19,205 nucleotides of DNA from JAUVKA01 sp964465145 (GTDB taxonomy: Bacteria > Bacteroidota > Bacteroidia > Bacteroidales > UBA12481), in NCBI GenBank assembly GCA_964465145.1, contig CAYXJR010000081.1:1-19205 (forward strand), written 5' to 3'. Positions 8,613 to 16,064 of this stretch are shown here, in pieces (the stretch's first letter is position 1; every line of letters begins with the position of its first letter). The translations under genes and the position numbers were made by a program. A model generated the notes under the pieces. It had not been told where the DNA came from. It saw nothing but the letters and a program-made list of their open reading frames with translations, and searched no databases.

Positions 8613-9938
8613 TTAGAAATATTCATTAACCGGACCATAGGCATGATAGAAACCTGTTTCCAGCACTTTATTTACATCTTCTGTTGAGGCAGCTACTTTC
8701 GAAGACACCAGTAATTCTGCAATTCTCCGGGATTCTAGTCCATAATCCCTTGCCATCTGAGCTCCCGGCAAATTCGTTTGTTTTAGTTCAGCAAAATAAT
8801 TGGATAAAATATCTGCCTTTTTTGGGCTGCAGTTCACATCCTTCCAATTAAGGTTTTGTGGAGCATTTCCCAGATCCTGCTCAACTCTTTCCCGGAAGGA
8901 TTCAATCTGAATATATTCGCCCTTTTCTAAACTGAATATTGAAGCTGGTTTTCCTCTTTCATATTTAAAGAATCCATCTTTTTGAGAGCCATCAGAGAAT
9001 TGTCCTCCCCTCACCCCTTTTCCGAGGTAGAGCTCCAACATCTCACTGTGAAGATCTTCATCTGGAAGATAGGGATTCATCACCTTCATGATGTACGAAA
9101 CAACATCTATCCCAACATAATCAATCAGTTGGAATATACCCATAGGCCTTACCAGCCATGATTGAGTCACGGAGTTGACCATGTAGATCGCCTCATGAAT
9201 AGGATATTTGTCTGAGATCCGCTCTGCTACTGAGATACCATACAAGGCATCCCGCATAAAGTGGCCATTGCCCACAAAACCGGCAAAATCATTAGATGGG
9301 ACGAGAACTTTACGAAGTTTTTTTGCGTATTGTCCTGCAAATTCCTTTAACTCATTAATGGTAGATGCTGCCGGGATCAGTTCCACCAGTTTTTGCACTG
9401 CGGGTGGATTATAGAAATGGAATCCCAGTATTTTTCCATTGAGTCTTGCTGCTGCGTCCAATTCACCAATGGGGATTGAAGAAGTATTAGTGAAAAACCA
9501 TGTTTGTCCTTTCCCATGTGCTGCGAGCTTACTTAAAATAGAAACTTTCAATTCCGGATCTTCCTTGATTGCTTCGAAAACCAGGCTTGCACCATAAACA
9601 TCTTCCAGGTGTGTACTGGTTTGAACCATACTTATTACATCTGACACATAGGCTTCTATAATTTCTCCATTTTCAACAAGGTCCTCCCGGTCAGCATATA
9701 GCTCCCTAAGAAAAACAGCCTTTTTTTCAGCTGCCCTGCGAACTTGTGCTTCCAGATATTTCAGAAGGTCTTGTAATCCCCGGGGGGAAACATCCACCGC
9801 AAACAGTTCGAGTTCGGCACTCTTATCCCTGAGCCAAAGGTCGGTCATTTCCATTGCAGTCAGCAACAGGATACCGCTGCCCATCTTACCCGCAGCTCCT
9901 ATTACTGCAACTTTTTTAAATCTTTCGGTATAATCCAT
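8613..9938 (-). CDS. 3-hydroxyacyl-CoA dehydrogenase, long variant (441 aa)
   Basis: This NAD(P)-dependent enzyme interconverts 3-hydroxyacyl-CoA and 3-oxoacyl-CoA, here probably 3-hydroxybutyryl-CoA and acetoacetyl-CoA. The Rossmann domain spans about residues 8-190, with TNTSSIPIGEL (150-160) and the catalytic dyad His174 (GFHFYNPP) and Glu186 (LVELI) spaced 12 apart as in the family. Residues about 215-325 resemble the C-terminal 3HCDH helical domain, with Asn224 at the usual position. Two things are odd. The dinucleotide loop reads GAAGKMGSG (14-22), one residue longer than the usual GxGxMG. The protein is also about 160 residues longer than single-function Hbd (around 282 aa), owing to a C-terminal tail (about 330-441) that I cannot assign. 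It lies 31 bases after the hydratase and 8 before the thiolase. Confidence 0.9.
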   Translation of the reverse strand: MDYTERFKKVAVIGAAGKMGSGILLLTAMEMTDLWLRDKSAELELFAVDVSPRGLQDLLKYLEAQVRRAAEKKAVFLRELYADREDLVENGEIIEAYVSDVISMVQTSTHLEDVYGASLVFEAIKEDPELKVSILSKLAAHGKGQTWFFTNTSSIPIGELDAAARLNGKILGFHFYNPPAVQKLVELIPAASTINELKEFAGQYAKKLRKVLVPSNDFAGFVGNGHFMRDALYGISVAERISDKYPIHEAIYMVNSVTQSWLVRPMGIFQLIDYVGIDVVSYIMKVMNPYLPDEDLHSEMLELYLGKGVRGGQFSDGSQKDGFFKYERGKPASIFSLEKGEYIQIESFRERVEQDLGNAPQNLNWKDVNCSPKKADILSNYFAELKQTNLPGAQMARDYGLESRRIAELLVSSKVAASTEDVNKVLETGFYHAYGPVNEYF

Positions 9939-9969
9939 AGAAAGGTATTAACTAATTGTACAAACTTTA

Positions 9970-10743
9970 TTAACTACTCCAGTTAGGTTTTCTCTTTTCC
10001 AAAAACGCTTGCATGCCTTCTCTGCCCTCCTCATTGAACAATTTTGAAAAATTGTCTTTTTCAAGGTCCATCGCTTCCTCAAAGCCAAGGTTTCTTCCTT
10101 TTCTGATAACTTTCTTTGCTCTCTTAACAGCCTCCGGCCCTTGTGATGCAATCTTTGATGCAATCTTTAATACGTCATCCATCAACTCTTCCGGCTCCGA
10201 AAGCGTCTGCACAAGGCCCATTCTATATGCCTCTTCAGCACTTACATGTCCACCTGAAAGAATGCATTTCATTGCATTCCCCAGGCCAATTAGTCTGGGT
10301 AATCTTTGCGTTCCTGCATAACCAGGAATCAGGCCCAGGCTAACCTCCGGCAAACCAAAAACAGCTTTGTTGGAAGCGACGCGAAAATCACAAGCCATGG
10401 CCAGTTCACATCCTCCGCCAAGTGCATAGCCATTAACAGCAGCAATAACAGGGAAAGGCAAATTCTCGATCCTGTAAAAAGTCTGTTGCCCTTTTTCAGA
10501 AAACCCCTTGGCCTGTGCCGGTGTCAAACCTACCATTTCTGAAATATCAGCACCGGCTACAAAAGCTTTCCCTTCCCCGGTGATTATAAGAATAGAAACA
10601 TCATCGCTCAGGAGTAAATCATCCAGATAAATATTTATTTCTGTGAAAAACTCTGAATTCAATGCATTCATCGCAGCAGGCCGAGAGATGGTAAGCACTT
10701 CAACCTTACCCAAGCGTTTGGATTTCATTATGTTAAATTCCAT
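9970..10743 (-). CDS. Enoyl-CoA hydratase (crotonase family)
   Basis: The protein (257 aa, usual length) hydrates trans-2-enoyl-CoA to 3-hydroxyacyl-CoA, here probably crotonyl-CoA to 3-hydroxybutyryl-CoA. The oxyanion-hole segments are KAFVAGADI (59-67) and NGYALGGGCELAMACDF (104-120). Both catalytic acids of true hydratases are present, Glu113 and Glu133 (GLPEVSLGLIPGYAGTQRL), which argues against isomerase or dehalogenase activity. The C-terminus ends in the common KRKPNW. It is the first gene of the five-gene cluster, so the promoter should lie in the 185 bases between 10744 and 10928. I saw no convincing TAnnTTTG box or cobalamin-riboswitch box there. Confidence 0.94.
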   Translation of the reverse strand: MEFNIMKSKRLGKVEVLTISRPAAMNALNSEFFTEINIYLDDLLLSDDVSILIITGEGKAFVAGADISEMVGLTPAQAKGFSEKGQQTFYRIENLPFPVIAAVNGYALGGGCELAMACDFRVASNKAVFGLPEVSLGLIPGYAGTQRLPRLIGLGNAMKCILSGGHVSAEEAYRMGLVQTLSEPEELMDDVLKIASKIASQGPEAVKRAKKVIRKGRNLGFEEAMDLEKDNFSKLFNEEGREGMQAFLEKRKPNWSS

Positions 10744-10928
10744 GACAAAAAGAATTAATTAGGCAAATGGCCGAAGTAGTAAAACACTTTTACAATTTAC
10801 TCTAATTCATCATCATTTACAAAAATTGGAAACGCTTTATTCAACTTTTTTATACTCCTGAACGCATCCTTTCTACCGTAAACCGGAGGAATTATCAATC
10901 CCGACCTTCACCTTTGAGAAAATACCTG

Positions 10929-13406
10929 CTACATCTTACCGATTTTGAGCATTTTAATCTTTTCATCCCGATCATTTACGAGCAGGCGGCCGACATAAAT
11001 GCCAGGTATTAGGTCCATGTTTCTATCATCTCTTGTATTCCAGTTTACCTGGTATTGGCCCTTTGACAACTTCTCATCCACCAGGGTGCGCACTTTACGG
11101 CCAGACAGGTCGTAAAGGATGAGGCTTACCTGGGATTCTTCCGGAACAAGAAACCGAATCTGCGTATTGGAAATAAAAGGATTTGGGAAATTTTGATCAA
11201 GCAGCTCACTGGCCGCTAAATCCAGCGTGGAAATATGCACCACCCCAAAAGCCACCTGGTTCAGCTTATCCTGCACCCGCACATGAATATCATAGTTTTT
11301 ATTATTTTCTTCCGGCCTGCAAAACAATAGCCCTCCAGATTCAATCCTAATCTTATCAGGAAAGGTGTATGGGGTAAAGGTAACCAGGGCATTAGACCTA
11401 TACCTGTATCGGGTTGCTAAGGGAGAAACGATATAATTCCTACCATCACCCCTGGAAAGTCCGGCATCATAGTTCACCCATAATTCCTGGTCATTCTCGA
11501 GAGGGCCATAATGAAACTCTATTTTACCATCCGGGTATAAATAGCAGGCCACATTAAAAAGCTGGTTAGTTCCGCCCCCGACACCCATAGCAGTCCAGAA
11601 TATGGTGAATAGTGAATCACTTTCCTGATATAGAATGCTATTGGTCGATCCGTAATATAACAGGTCATGTCCAAAAGGGATAATCCCCTTTTTGATCTTA
11701 AAAATCAGATTAGCATCTACCACATAGGGATATTCATAAAATTCACTTTCGAAAAACAGACTGCCGTCCTCATTGACAATAATATCATCGTATTTCTCTC
11801 CATAGAAAGGGAAACTGAAAGGAAGGCTTAAGTGACTAAATACCTGTGCATTACCGCCTGACCCAAGAGGAGTTCCAGCTATCTCTGGAAAAGGCCGTTC
11901 ACTCACAACGACCTTATATCCATAATCCAACTCCCAGAAAAAAGGACTCGTTAAATTGGCCGCCTCAAGTTGGAGGGAATACCAATTGTCAATTGTCACG
12001 TATTCCACAGGGTATTCCTTGACTTCAACCTTTTTAAATTCCATGCTATGCATAACAGACAAAAAAGTACTATCACTGTGTTTGATAGGTACATCAGTCT
12101 GATCTGCAGTTATAATCAATGTATCGTTGGAGTAATCAGTAATGGAAAATTCCTTAACTCGCCCGTTTAAGGAATATCCGCTCCTATCGTGAATAATTAG
12201 AAAAAATCGGACTGGTTCACCGGGATTGATATAGTTTAACAAGGGTGTAATATCCAATCCCAACTCAAATGGAACGGAAGGCTCTGCACCAGATCCCCCA
12301 AAAGGCAATGGACCACCCTGGTAATTGAAAAGGGGGTATTCTAATATATGCTCGGGTTTATCTGCGTAAGGATCTGTTGAAACGCCAGCCATGATCCGAA
12401 TAGAATTTCGAAAAGGGTGAATCAAAGTAGCCTTCAAAGTTAGCCGCGGTGCATAATCCTTGGCCAGGTCGATGAGATGAACCGACCGATTCCAGAAACC
12501 ACCTTCAAATCCGTATTTTGGCAAAACACTATAAGCTACATAAGTCTTGCCATTATCGGCCCAGCCTTTACCCCAGGAATTCACAACAATAAGCGCACCT
12601 TTCTCCCAATCGCTCATGTCAACAATCCTGTCTCCGTTGATATCAAGATCATTGGTGAACAGGCCGTCACCGTTAAAATCAAGTTTCACTGAATCATCAT
12701 ATCCAACGATAGTCATAGCATGTCCTACAATACTGCCAAACCCAACAATTATGGGAGACCCTGCATTTGCCGACTCGGTGGGCAGGATCCTGAATCGCAT
12801 ACCGCCTGAAGCAATTTGAAAATTTGCAACCCCGCCATATCTGGAGCCGTCGAAATGATTATACAGATACTCCTTAAGTCTTTGAAGACCCTCAGGGGTT
12901 CCAATAGCCAAAGAATAGTTGTTGAGAACCCGGTTTTTCATTGCCCGAAAATACTTATCATATCCCGACATCCAGGCAGTTCCATCATTTTGGAAAGGAT
13001 AATCAATAACATTCGGACAACCATTTGCCTTAATGATCTCCCAACTGTCAAAATAACTGACTCCATTGCCAGTGTTGGCCGTATTAAGGAAATTCCAGGC
13101 ATACAAAGGAGGATATTGATTTTCTGGTTCGTTAGCCTCAGCATTGCGCGATCTGGCCAATTCATAGGTCAACAGATACCCAATAGAACTGGCCTGGTTA
13201 CAGCTCCAACCATATTGATTAAAAACAGGTGGGAAATACCTTGTTTTAGAATTATCCAACTTAACCGGGAGGCTAATACCCGACTTGAAATAGCCGTTTT
13301 CGGGAAGGGGATATGGTGGGAAATTTACTCCCTCCTTCATTTCCTGTCCATTCAAGCTCACTGAAAATACAATCAGCAAACACATCAACCTTATCTCTTT
13401 CATCAC
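10929..13406 (-). CDS. Secreted papain-like (C1) cysteine peptidase with T9SS sorting domain
   Basis: The 825-residue protein starts with a signal peptide (MMKEIRLMCLLIVFSVSLNG). The C1 peptidase domain spans about 45-310, with Gln64 and Cys69 (NQYGWSCNQAS), His229 (VGHAMTIVGYDD) and Asn276 (VVNSWGKGW), so the triad is intact. Gln to Cys spacing is one residue shorter than in papain. Two calcium-binding loops of dockerin/EF-hand type, DFNGDGLFTND (243-253) and DINGDRIVDMSD (255-266), lie between His229 and Asn276. Residues about 320-500 look like beta-sandwich. Residues 523-560 contain the FPFYGxxYDDIIVNEDGSLFF pattern common in Bacteroidota surface proteins. Residues 739-825 form a type A T9SS C-terminal domain (NFPNPF, LYDLSGRKV, PGIYVGRL). 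It is therefore exported across the outer membrane, and is attached to the surface or released. The substrate is unknown; there is no obvious partner gene. Confidence 0.92.
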   Translation of the reverse strand: MMKEIRLMCLLIVFSVSLNGQEMKEGVNFPPYPLPENGYFKSGISLPVKLDNSKTRYFPPVFNQYGWSCNQASSIGYLLTYELARSRNAEANEPENQYPPLYAWNFLNTANTGNGVSYFDSWEIIKANGCPNVIDYPFQNDGTAWMSGYDKYFRAMKNRVLNNYSLAIGTPEGLQRLKEYLYNHFDGSRYGGVANFQIASGGMRFRILPTESANAGSPIIVGFGSIVGHAMTIVGYDDSVKLDFNGDGLFTNDLDINGDRIVDMSDWEKGALIVVNSWGKGWADNGKTYVAYSVLPKYGFEGGFWNRSVHLIDLAKDYAPRLTLKATLIHPFRNSIRIMAGVSTDPYADKPEHILEYPLFNYQGGPLPFGGSGAEPSVPFELGLDITPLLNYINPGEPVRFFLIIHDRSGYSLNGRVKEFSITDYSNDTLIITADQTDVPIKHSDSTFLSVMHSMEFKKVEVKEYPVEYVTIDNWYSLQLEAANLTSPFFWELDYGYKVVVSERPFPEIAGTPLGSGGNAQVFSHLSLPFSFPFYGEKYDDIIVNEDGSLFFESEFYEYPYVVDANLIFKIKKGIIPFGHDLLYYGSTNSILYQESDSLFTIFWTAMGVGGGTNQLFNVACYLYPDGKIEFHYGPLENDQELWVNYDAGLSRGDGRNYIVSPLATRYRYRSNALVTFTPYTFPDKIRIESGGLLFCRPEENNKNYDIHVRVQDKLNQVAFGVVHISTLDLAASELLDQNFPNPFISNTQIRFLVPEESQVSLILYDLSGRKVRTLVDEKLSKGQYQVNWNTRDDRNMDLIPGIYVGRLLVNDRDEKIKMLKIGKM

Positions 13407-13434
13407 CCAGGAAGTTTTTGGAAAGATAGCAACA

Positions 13435-13459
13435 ATCTGCTAGATAACAATTAGCAGAT
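13435..13459. repeat. Perfect 8-bp inverted repeat upstream of the C1 peptidase
   Basis: ATCTGCTA at 13435-13442 is the exact reverse complement of TAGCAGAT at 13452-13459, with a nine-base spacer. It lies 29-53 bases upstream of the peptidase ATG, where an operator or a 5' leader hairpin could act. No U-run follows on either strand, so it is not a terminator. Confidence 0.55.
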
Positions 13460-13482
13460 GCTAGAAGGAACGAGGCAGATGT

Positions 13483-13530
13483 CAGGGATACAGGGACACA
13501 GGGACACAAGGATGCGGGGATGCGGGGACG
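13483..13530. repeat. Six-unit octamer tandem array
   Basis: Six consecutive eight-base units fit the consensus CRGGGAYR, with units starting at 13483, 13491, 13499, 13507, 13515 and 13523. The second and third are identical (CAGGGACA), the fourth is CAAGGATG, the fifth CGGGGATG and the sixth CGGGGACG. The array drifts from an A-containing to a G-containing form along its length, as expected for a tandem repeat growing by slippage. It begins 77 bases upstream of the C1 peptidase start. Confidence 0.85.
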
Positions 13531-13828
13531 AAAATGCTTGCCTGCAGGGGTTTATTTTCTGAATTTATCTGTGGGGAATAAAACTGTAGCGCAGAAGACT
13601 GTGGTAAAGAGGTAAAATATTTTCCACTAACAAACTGGCCAAAGAAATTTTATCACCTTATAAACAGCTTATATGACTCCTGAGTTTCCGGTTTCTTCCT
13701 GCCAATGAAGTGCATTTATCAGGGGGGATCTATAAAGGTAGGGAAAAAGTTGGGGCGGAGGGATATTGATCCCGAAATTAGTAGCTAAAAGATAAAAGAA
13801 CGTCCCTTGTACCTATCCCGCATTCCCT

Positions 13829-13870
13829 GCAAAAGATAAACCCCGAAAATTTCCGGGGTTTATCTTTTGC
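13829..13870 (-). terminator. Rho-independent terminator of tRNA-Phe
   Basis: A perfect 17-bp inverted repeat joins GCAAAAGATAAACCCCG (13829-13845) and its reverse complement (13854-13870) across an eight-base AT-rich loop. It starts four bases after the 3' end of the tRNA on the minus strand. The GC-rich inner stem and the T-rich outer arm (TTTATCTTTT) suit an intrinsic terminator, and the symmetry would let it work in both directions. Confidence 0.85.
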
Positions 13871-13873
13871 TTG

Positions 13874-13946
<73 letters not shown>

Positions 13947-13975
13947 TCCTTTTTACCCAGTAATTTTTGGGTTGA

Positions 13976-14006
13976 CAAATGTAAACCAAAATTTGAATCT
14001 GGCAAA
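13976..14006 (-). promoter_or_regulatory. Bacteroidota-type promoter of tRNA-Phe
   Basis: On the minus strand TTTG (14003-14006) is followed after exactly 19 bases by TACATTTG (13976-13983). This matches the primary sigma-factor consensus of Bacteroidota, TTTG at about -33 and TAnnTTTG at about -7. The -7 box lies 29 bases before the tRNA 5' end at 13946, leaving room for a short leader removed by RNase P. Confidence 0.85.
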
Positions 14007-14053
14007 AAAGCATAGATTAAAACAAGCTTGTTTAAATTCTTTTCAAATAAGAC

Positions 14054-14081
14054 TTTGGAATAGCCGGATTTTATACCTTTG
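14054..14081 (+). promoter_or_regulatory. Probable promoter of the M16 peptidase operon
   Basis: TACCTTTG at 14074-14081 matches the TAnnTTTG -7 box and TTTG lies at 14054-14057. The 16-base spacing is slightly shorter than the usual 17-23. The box is 22 bases before the GTG start at 14104, implying a very short leader. It is divergent from the tRNA-Phe promoter, with about 50 bases between them. Confidence 0.6.
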
Positions 14082-14103
14082 CAGGCCAAATGATCAAATG
14101 TAA

Positions 14104-15324
14104 GTGAAGCATTATCAACATACTCTGCAAAATGGAATCCGATTGGTTCATATAAATCAGGACTCCCCTGTTGCCCATTTTGGACTACTCGTGAACACTG
14201 GTTCAAGGGATGAGAAAGCCGATGAACACGGGATGGCCCATTTCATCGAACATGTCATATTCAAAGGAACCAAGCGCCGAAGGGCTTACCATATACTTAG
14301 CCGCCTTGATGATGTGGGTGGTGACTTAAACGCATATACAACAAAGGAGGAAACAGCTTTCTACGCAACCTTCCTAACTCCTCATTACGAAAGAACAATC
14401 GAGCTGATCGGAGATATTGTTTTCAACTCGGTTTTTCCAAAAGCCGAGCTGGATAAGGAGAGAGAAGTTGTAATTGATGAAATTAATTCATACAAGGACA
14501 GTCCTTCCGAGCTAATTTTCGATGATTTTGAAGAGCTCATCTATGCTAATCATCCAATAGGGCGCAATATCCTGGGTACACCGGAAACACTGAATCGGTT
14601 TGGTCGGCCAGAAATCGAATCATTCCTGGAAAACAATTACCACACCAACCAGATGGTACTTTGCTCTGTGGGGAAAATCCCATTTGGCAAATTGGTTCGA
14701 TATGCCGAAAAATACTTTGGGGTATTACCAGAAAACACAAGGAGTAAGCGAAGAAAAGTATTTAAGGACTACAAGGCGATTGAAGAGATAAAGGACATGA
14801 ATACCCACCAGGTGCATTGCATACTTGGGAATGTTGCCTACAATGCCAGAAACAAGAAAAGGCTGAGCCTGGTTCTCCTGAATAACCTCCTGGGCGGACA
14901 GGGCTTGAATTCCCGCCTAAACTTATCACTCAGGGAAAAATATGGTTATGCCTATAATGTGGAATCGAACTTCACACCATATTTTGATACAGGGGTCCTG
15001 AGCATATATTTTGGTACGGATAAAGACAAACTTGATAAAAGCCTCAAACTTGTTCACAAAGAGCTCGACAAACTATGCAATCAAAAGCTTGGAACCCTTC
15101 AGCTAAAACGAGCCAAGGACCAAATGATCGGACAGATTGCCATTTCTACCGACAACAAGGAAAATCTTTTGTTTACGCTGGGAAAATCCTTCTTGCTCTT
15201 CAATAAATTCGAAGACCTCCCTGAGGTTAATTCCAGCATAAATGCCATTACAGCCGAACAATTGCTTGATGTGGCCAATGAGACCCTGGATCCATCCCAA
15301 CTATCACTCTTGATTTACAAATGA
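14104..15324 (+). CDS. M16 family zinc peptidase (processing-peptidase type)
   Basis: The 406-residue protein has the inverted zinc motif HFIEH (46-50), with His46, Glu49 and His50, and a third ligand Glu126 (VVIDEI) at the usual distance of 76 residues. The C-terminal half keeps the SRLNLSLREKYGYAYNVES block with the conserved Arg and Tyr of active M16 subunits, so active-site and substrate-binding halves are in one chain, as in single-subunit bacterial members. It has no signal peptide and is predicted cytoplasmic; a peptide-clearing role is likely but the substrate is unknown. The start is GTG, because the only nearby ATG (14098) runs straight into a stop codon. Its stop overlaps the next gene's start by four bases (ATGA), so the two are translationally coupled. 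Confidence 0.93.
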   Translation: MKHYQHTLQNGIRLVHINQDSPVAHFGLLVNTGSRDEKADEHGMAHFIEHVIFKGTKRRRAYHILSRLDDVGGDLNAYTTKEETAFYATFLTPHYERTIELIGDIVFNSVFPKAELDKEREVVIDEINSYKDSPSELIFDDFEELIYANHPIGRNILGTPETLNRFGRPEIESFLENNYHTNQMVLCSVGKIPFGKLVRYAEKYFGVLPENTRSKRRKVFKDYKAIEEIKDMNTHQVHCILGNVAYNARNKKRLSLVLLNNLLGGQGLNSRLNLSLREKYGYAYNVESNFTPYFDTGVLSIYFGTDKDKLDKSLKLVHKELDKLCNQKLGTLQLKRAKDQMIGQIAISTDNKENLLFTLGKSFLLFNKFEDLPEVNSSINAITAEQLLDVANETLDPSQLSLLIYK

Positions 15325-15986
15325 GTTCCCATGATAAAAATATTGGATTCCAGGAAGAAAAAACAGCCAGGTATATTACTGAGCATAGCCAGGCTGAAGA
15401 TCCCATTCTAAGTGAACTATCAAGAGAAACCAACCTTAAAGTTTACCATCCGCGCCGCTCCTCAACTCGTTTATCTGGCCAACTATTGGAAATGTTCAGT
15501 AAAATGATCCAGCCACAGAAAATTCTTGAAATAGGAACTTTTACCGGCTATGGAGCAATCTCCCTTGCCAAAGGACTGGCTCCTGAAGGAATGCTCCATA
15601 CAATCGAGATTAACGATGAAATGGAAGAGTTTATCCGGAAATGGATTGAAAAAGCCGGAAGAACAAGTTCCATTACTCTACACATTGGCGATGCCCTGAA
15701 AATCATTCCACAGCTAAATGAGACATTCGACCTTGTATTTATCGATGGTGAAAAAGATCAGTATTCCGACTATTATAACATCCTGATAAACAAGGTAAAA
15801 AGCGGTGGATTTATCCTGGCCGACAATGTATTATGGAGCGGGAAGATTGTTGATGAAAAGACCCCGGACAAAGACCATTTTACCGTAGGGATTCGTGAAT
15901 TTAATACGCTTGTCCAGGAAGATGATAGAGTTGACAACCTGTTACTCCCTGTCTTTGACGGAATTATGGTAATAAGAAAAAAATGA
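15321..15986 (+). CDS. SAM-dependent O-methyltransferase (caffeoyl-CoA OMT/Methyltransf_3 type)
   Basis: The 221-residue protein contains the SAM-binding motif ILEIGTFTGYGAISLA (68-83), an acidic residue for the ribose hydroxyls (Glu96 in IEIND) and the family's metal-binding residues Asp142 (FIDGEKDQY), Asp168 and Asn169 (LADNVLWSG). It should methylate a hydroxyl of a small catechol-like or similar acceptor using a divalent cation. Bacterial members act on varied substrates, so the acceptor cannot be named. It overlaps the M16 peptidase gene by four bases, and both probably come from one transcript starting near 14085. That conserved-looking coupling is not enough to infer a shared pathway. 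Confidence 0.92.
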   Translation: MSSHDKNIGFQEEKTARYITEHSQAEDPILSELSRETNLKVYHPRRSSTRLSGQLLEMFSKMIQPQKILEIGTFTGYGAISLAKGLAPEGMLHTIEINDEMEEFIRKWIEKAGRTSSITLHIGDALKIIPQLNETFDLVFIDGEKDQYSDYYNILINKVKSGGFILADNVLWSGKIVDEKTPDKDHFTVGIREFNTLVQEDDRVDNLLLPVFDGIMVIRKK

Positions 15987-16037
15987 TCAACCTTTACCCT
16001 TACTACCCGGATTGATCTCCATTTAATTCCAAATTTC

Positions 16038-16045
16038 TATCTTTG
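16038..16045 (+). promoter_or_regulatory. Possible -7 box for the cyclophilin gene
   Basis: TATCTTTG matches TAnnTTTG exactly and lies 19 bases before the ATG at 16065. The nearest upstream TTG (16012-16014) is 23 bases away, at the edge of the accepted spacing. It would give the peptidyl-prolyl isomerase and CPBP genes a start of their own within the larger plus-strand run. Confidence 0.5.
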
Positions 16046-16064
16046 GTCAAACCCAATTTACACC

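Larger units (their letters stand above)
13407..13873. other. Long intergenic region between C1 peptidase and tRNA-Phe
   Basis: No gene is supported in these 467 bases. They hold an 8-bp inverted repeat (13435-13459), an array of six octamers (13483-13530), a featureless stretch of about 300 bases (13531-13828) and the tRNA-Phe terminator (13829-13870). The promoter of the C1 peptidase should lie in the first part, but no exact TAnnTTTG box was found. Confidence 0.6.

Noticed and set aside
10744..10928. Cobalamin riboswitch before the icmF-containing cluster
   Set aside because: I looked for a B12-box-like sequence and the expected long leader on the minus strand and found neither; the 185-base gap is also short for a full riboswitch plus promoter.
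12816..13364. 182-residue open frame on the plus strand inside the C1 peptidase gene
   Set aside because: It lies wholly antisense to a well-supported secreted peptidase, has no family motif and no promoter box; it is a shadow frame.
13483..13530. CRISPR array
   Set aside because: The repeat units are eight bases and directly abutting with no spacers, and no cas gene is present.
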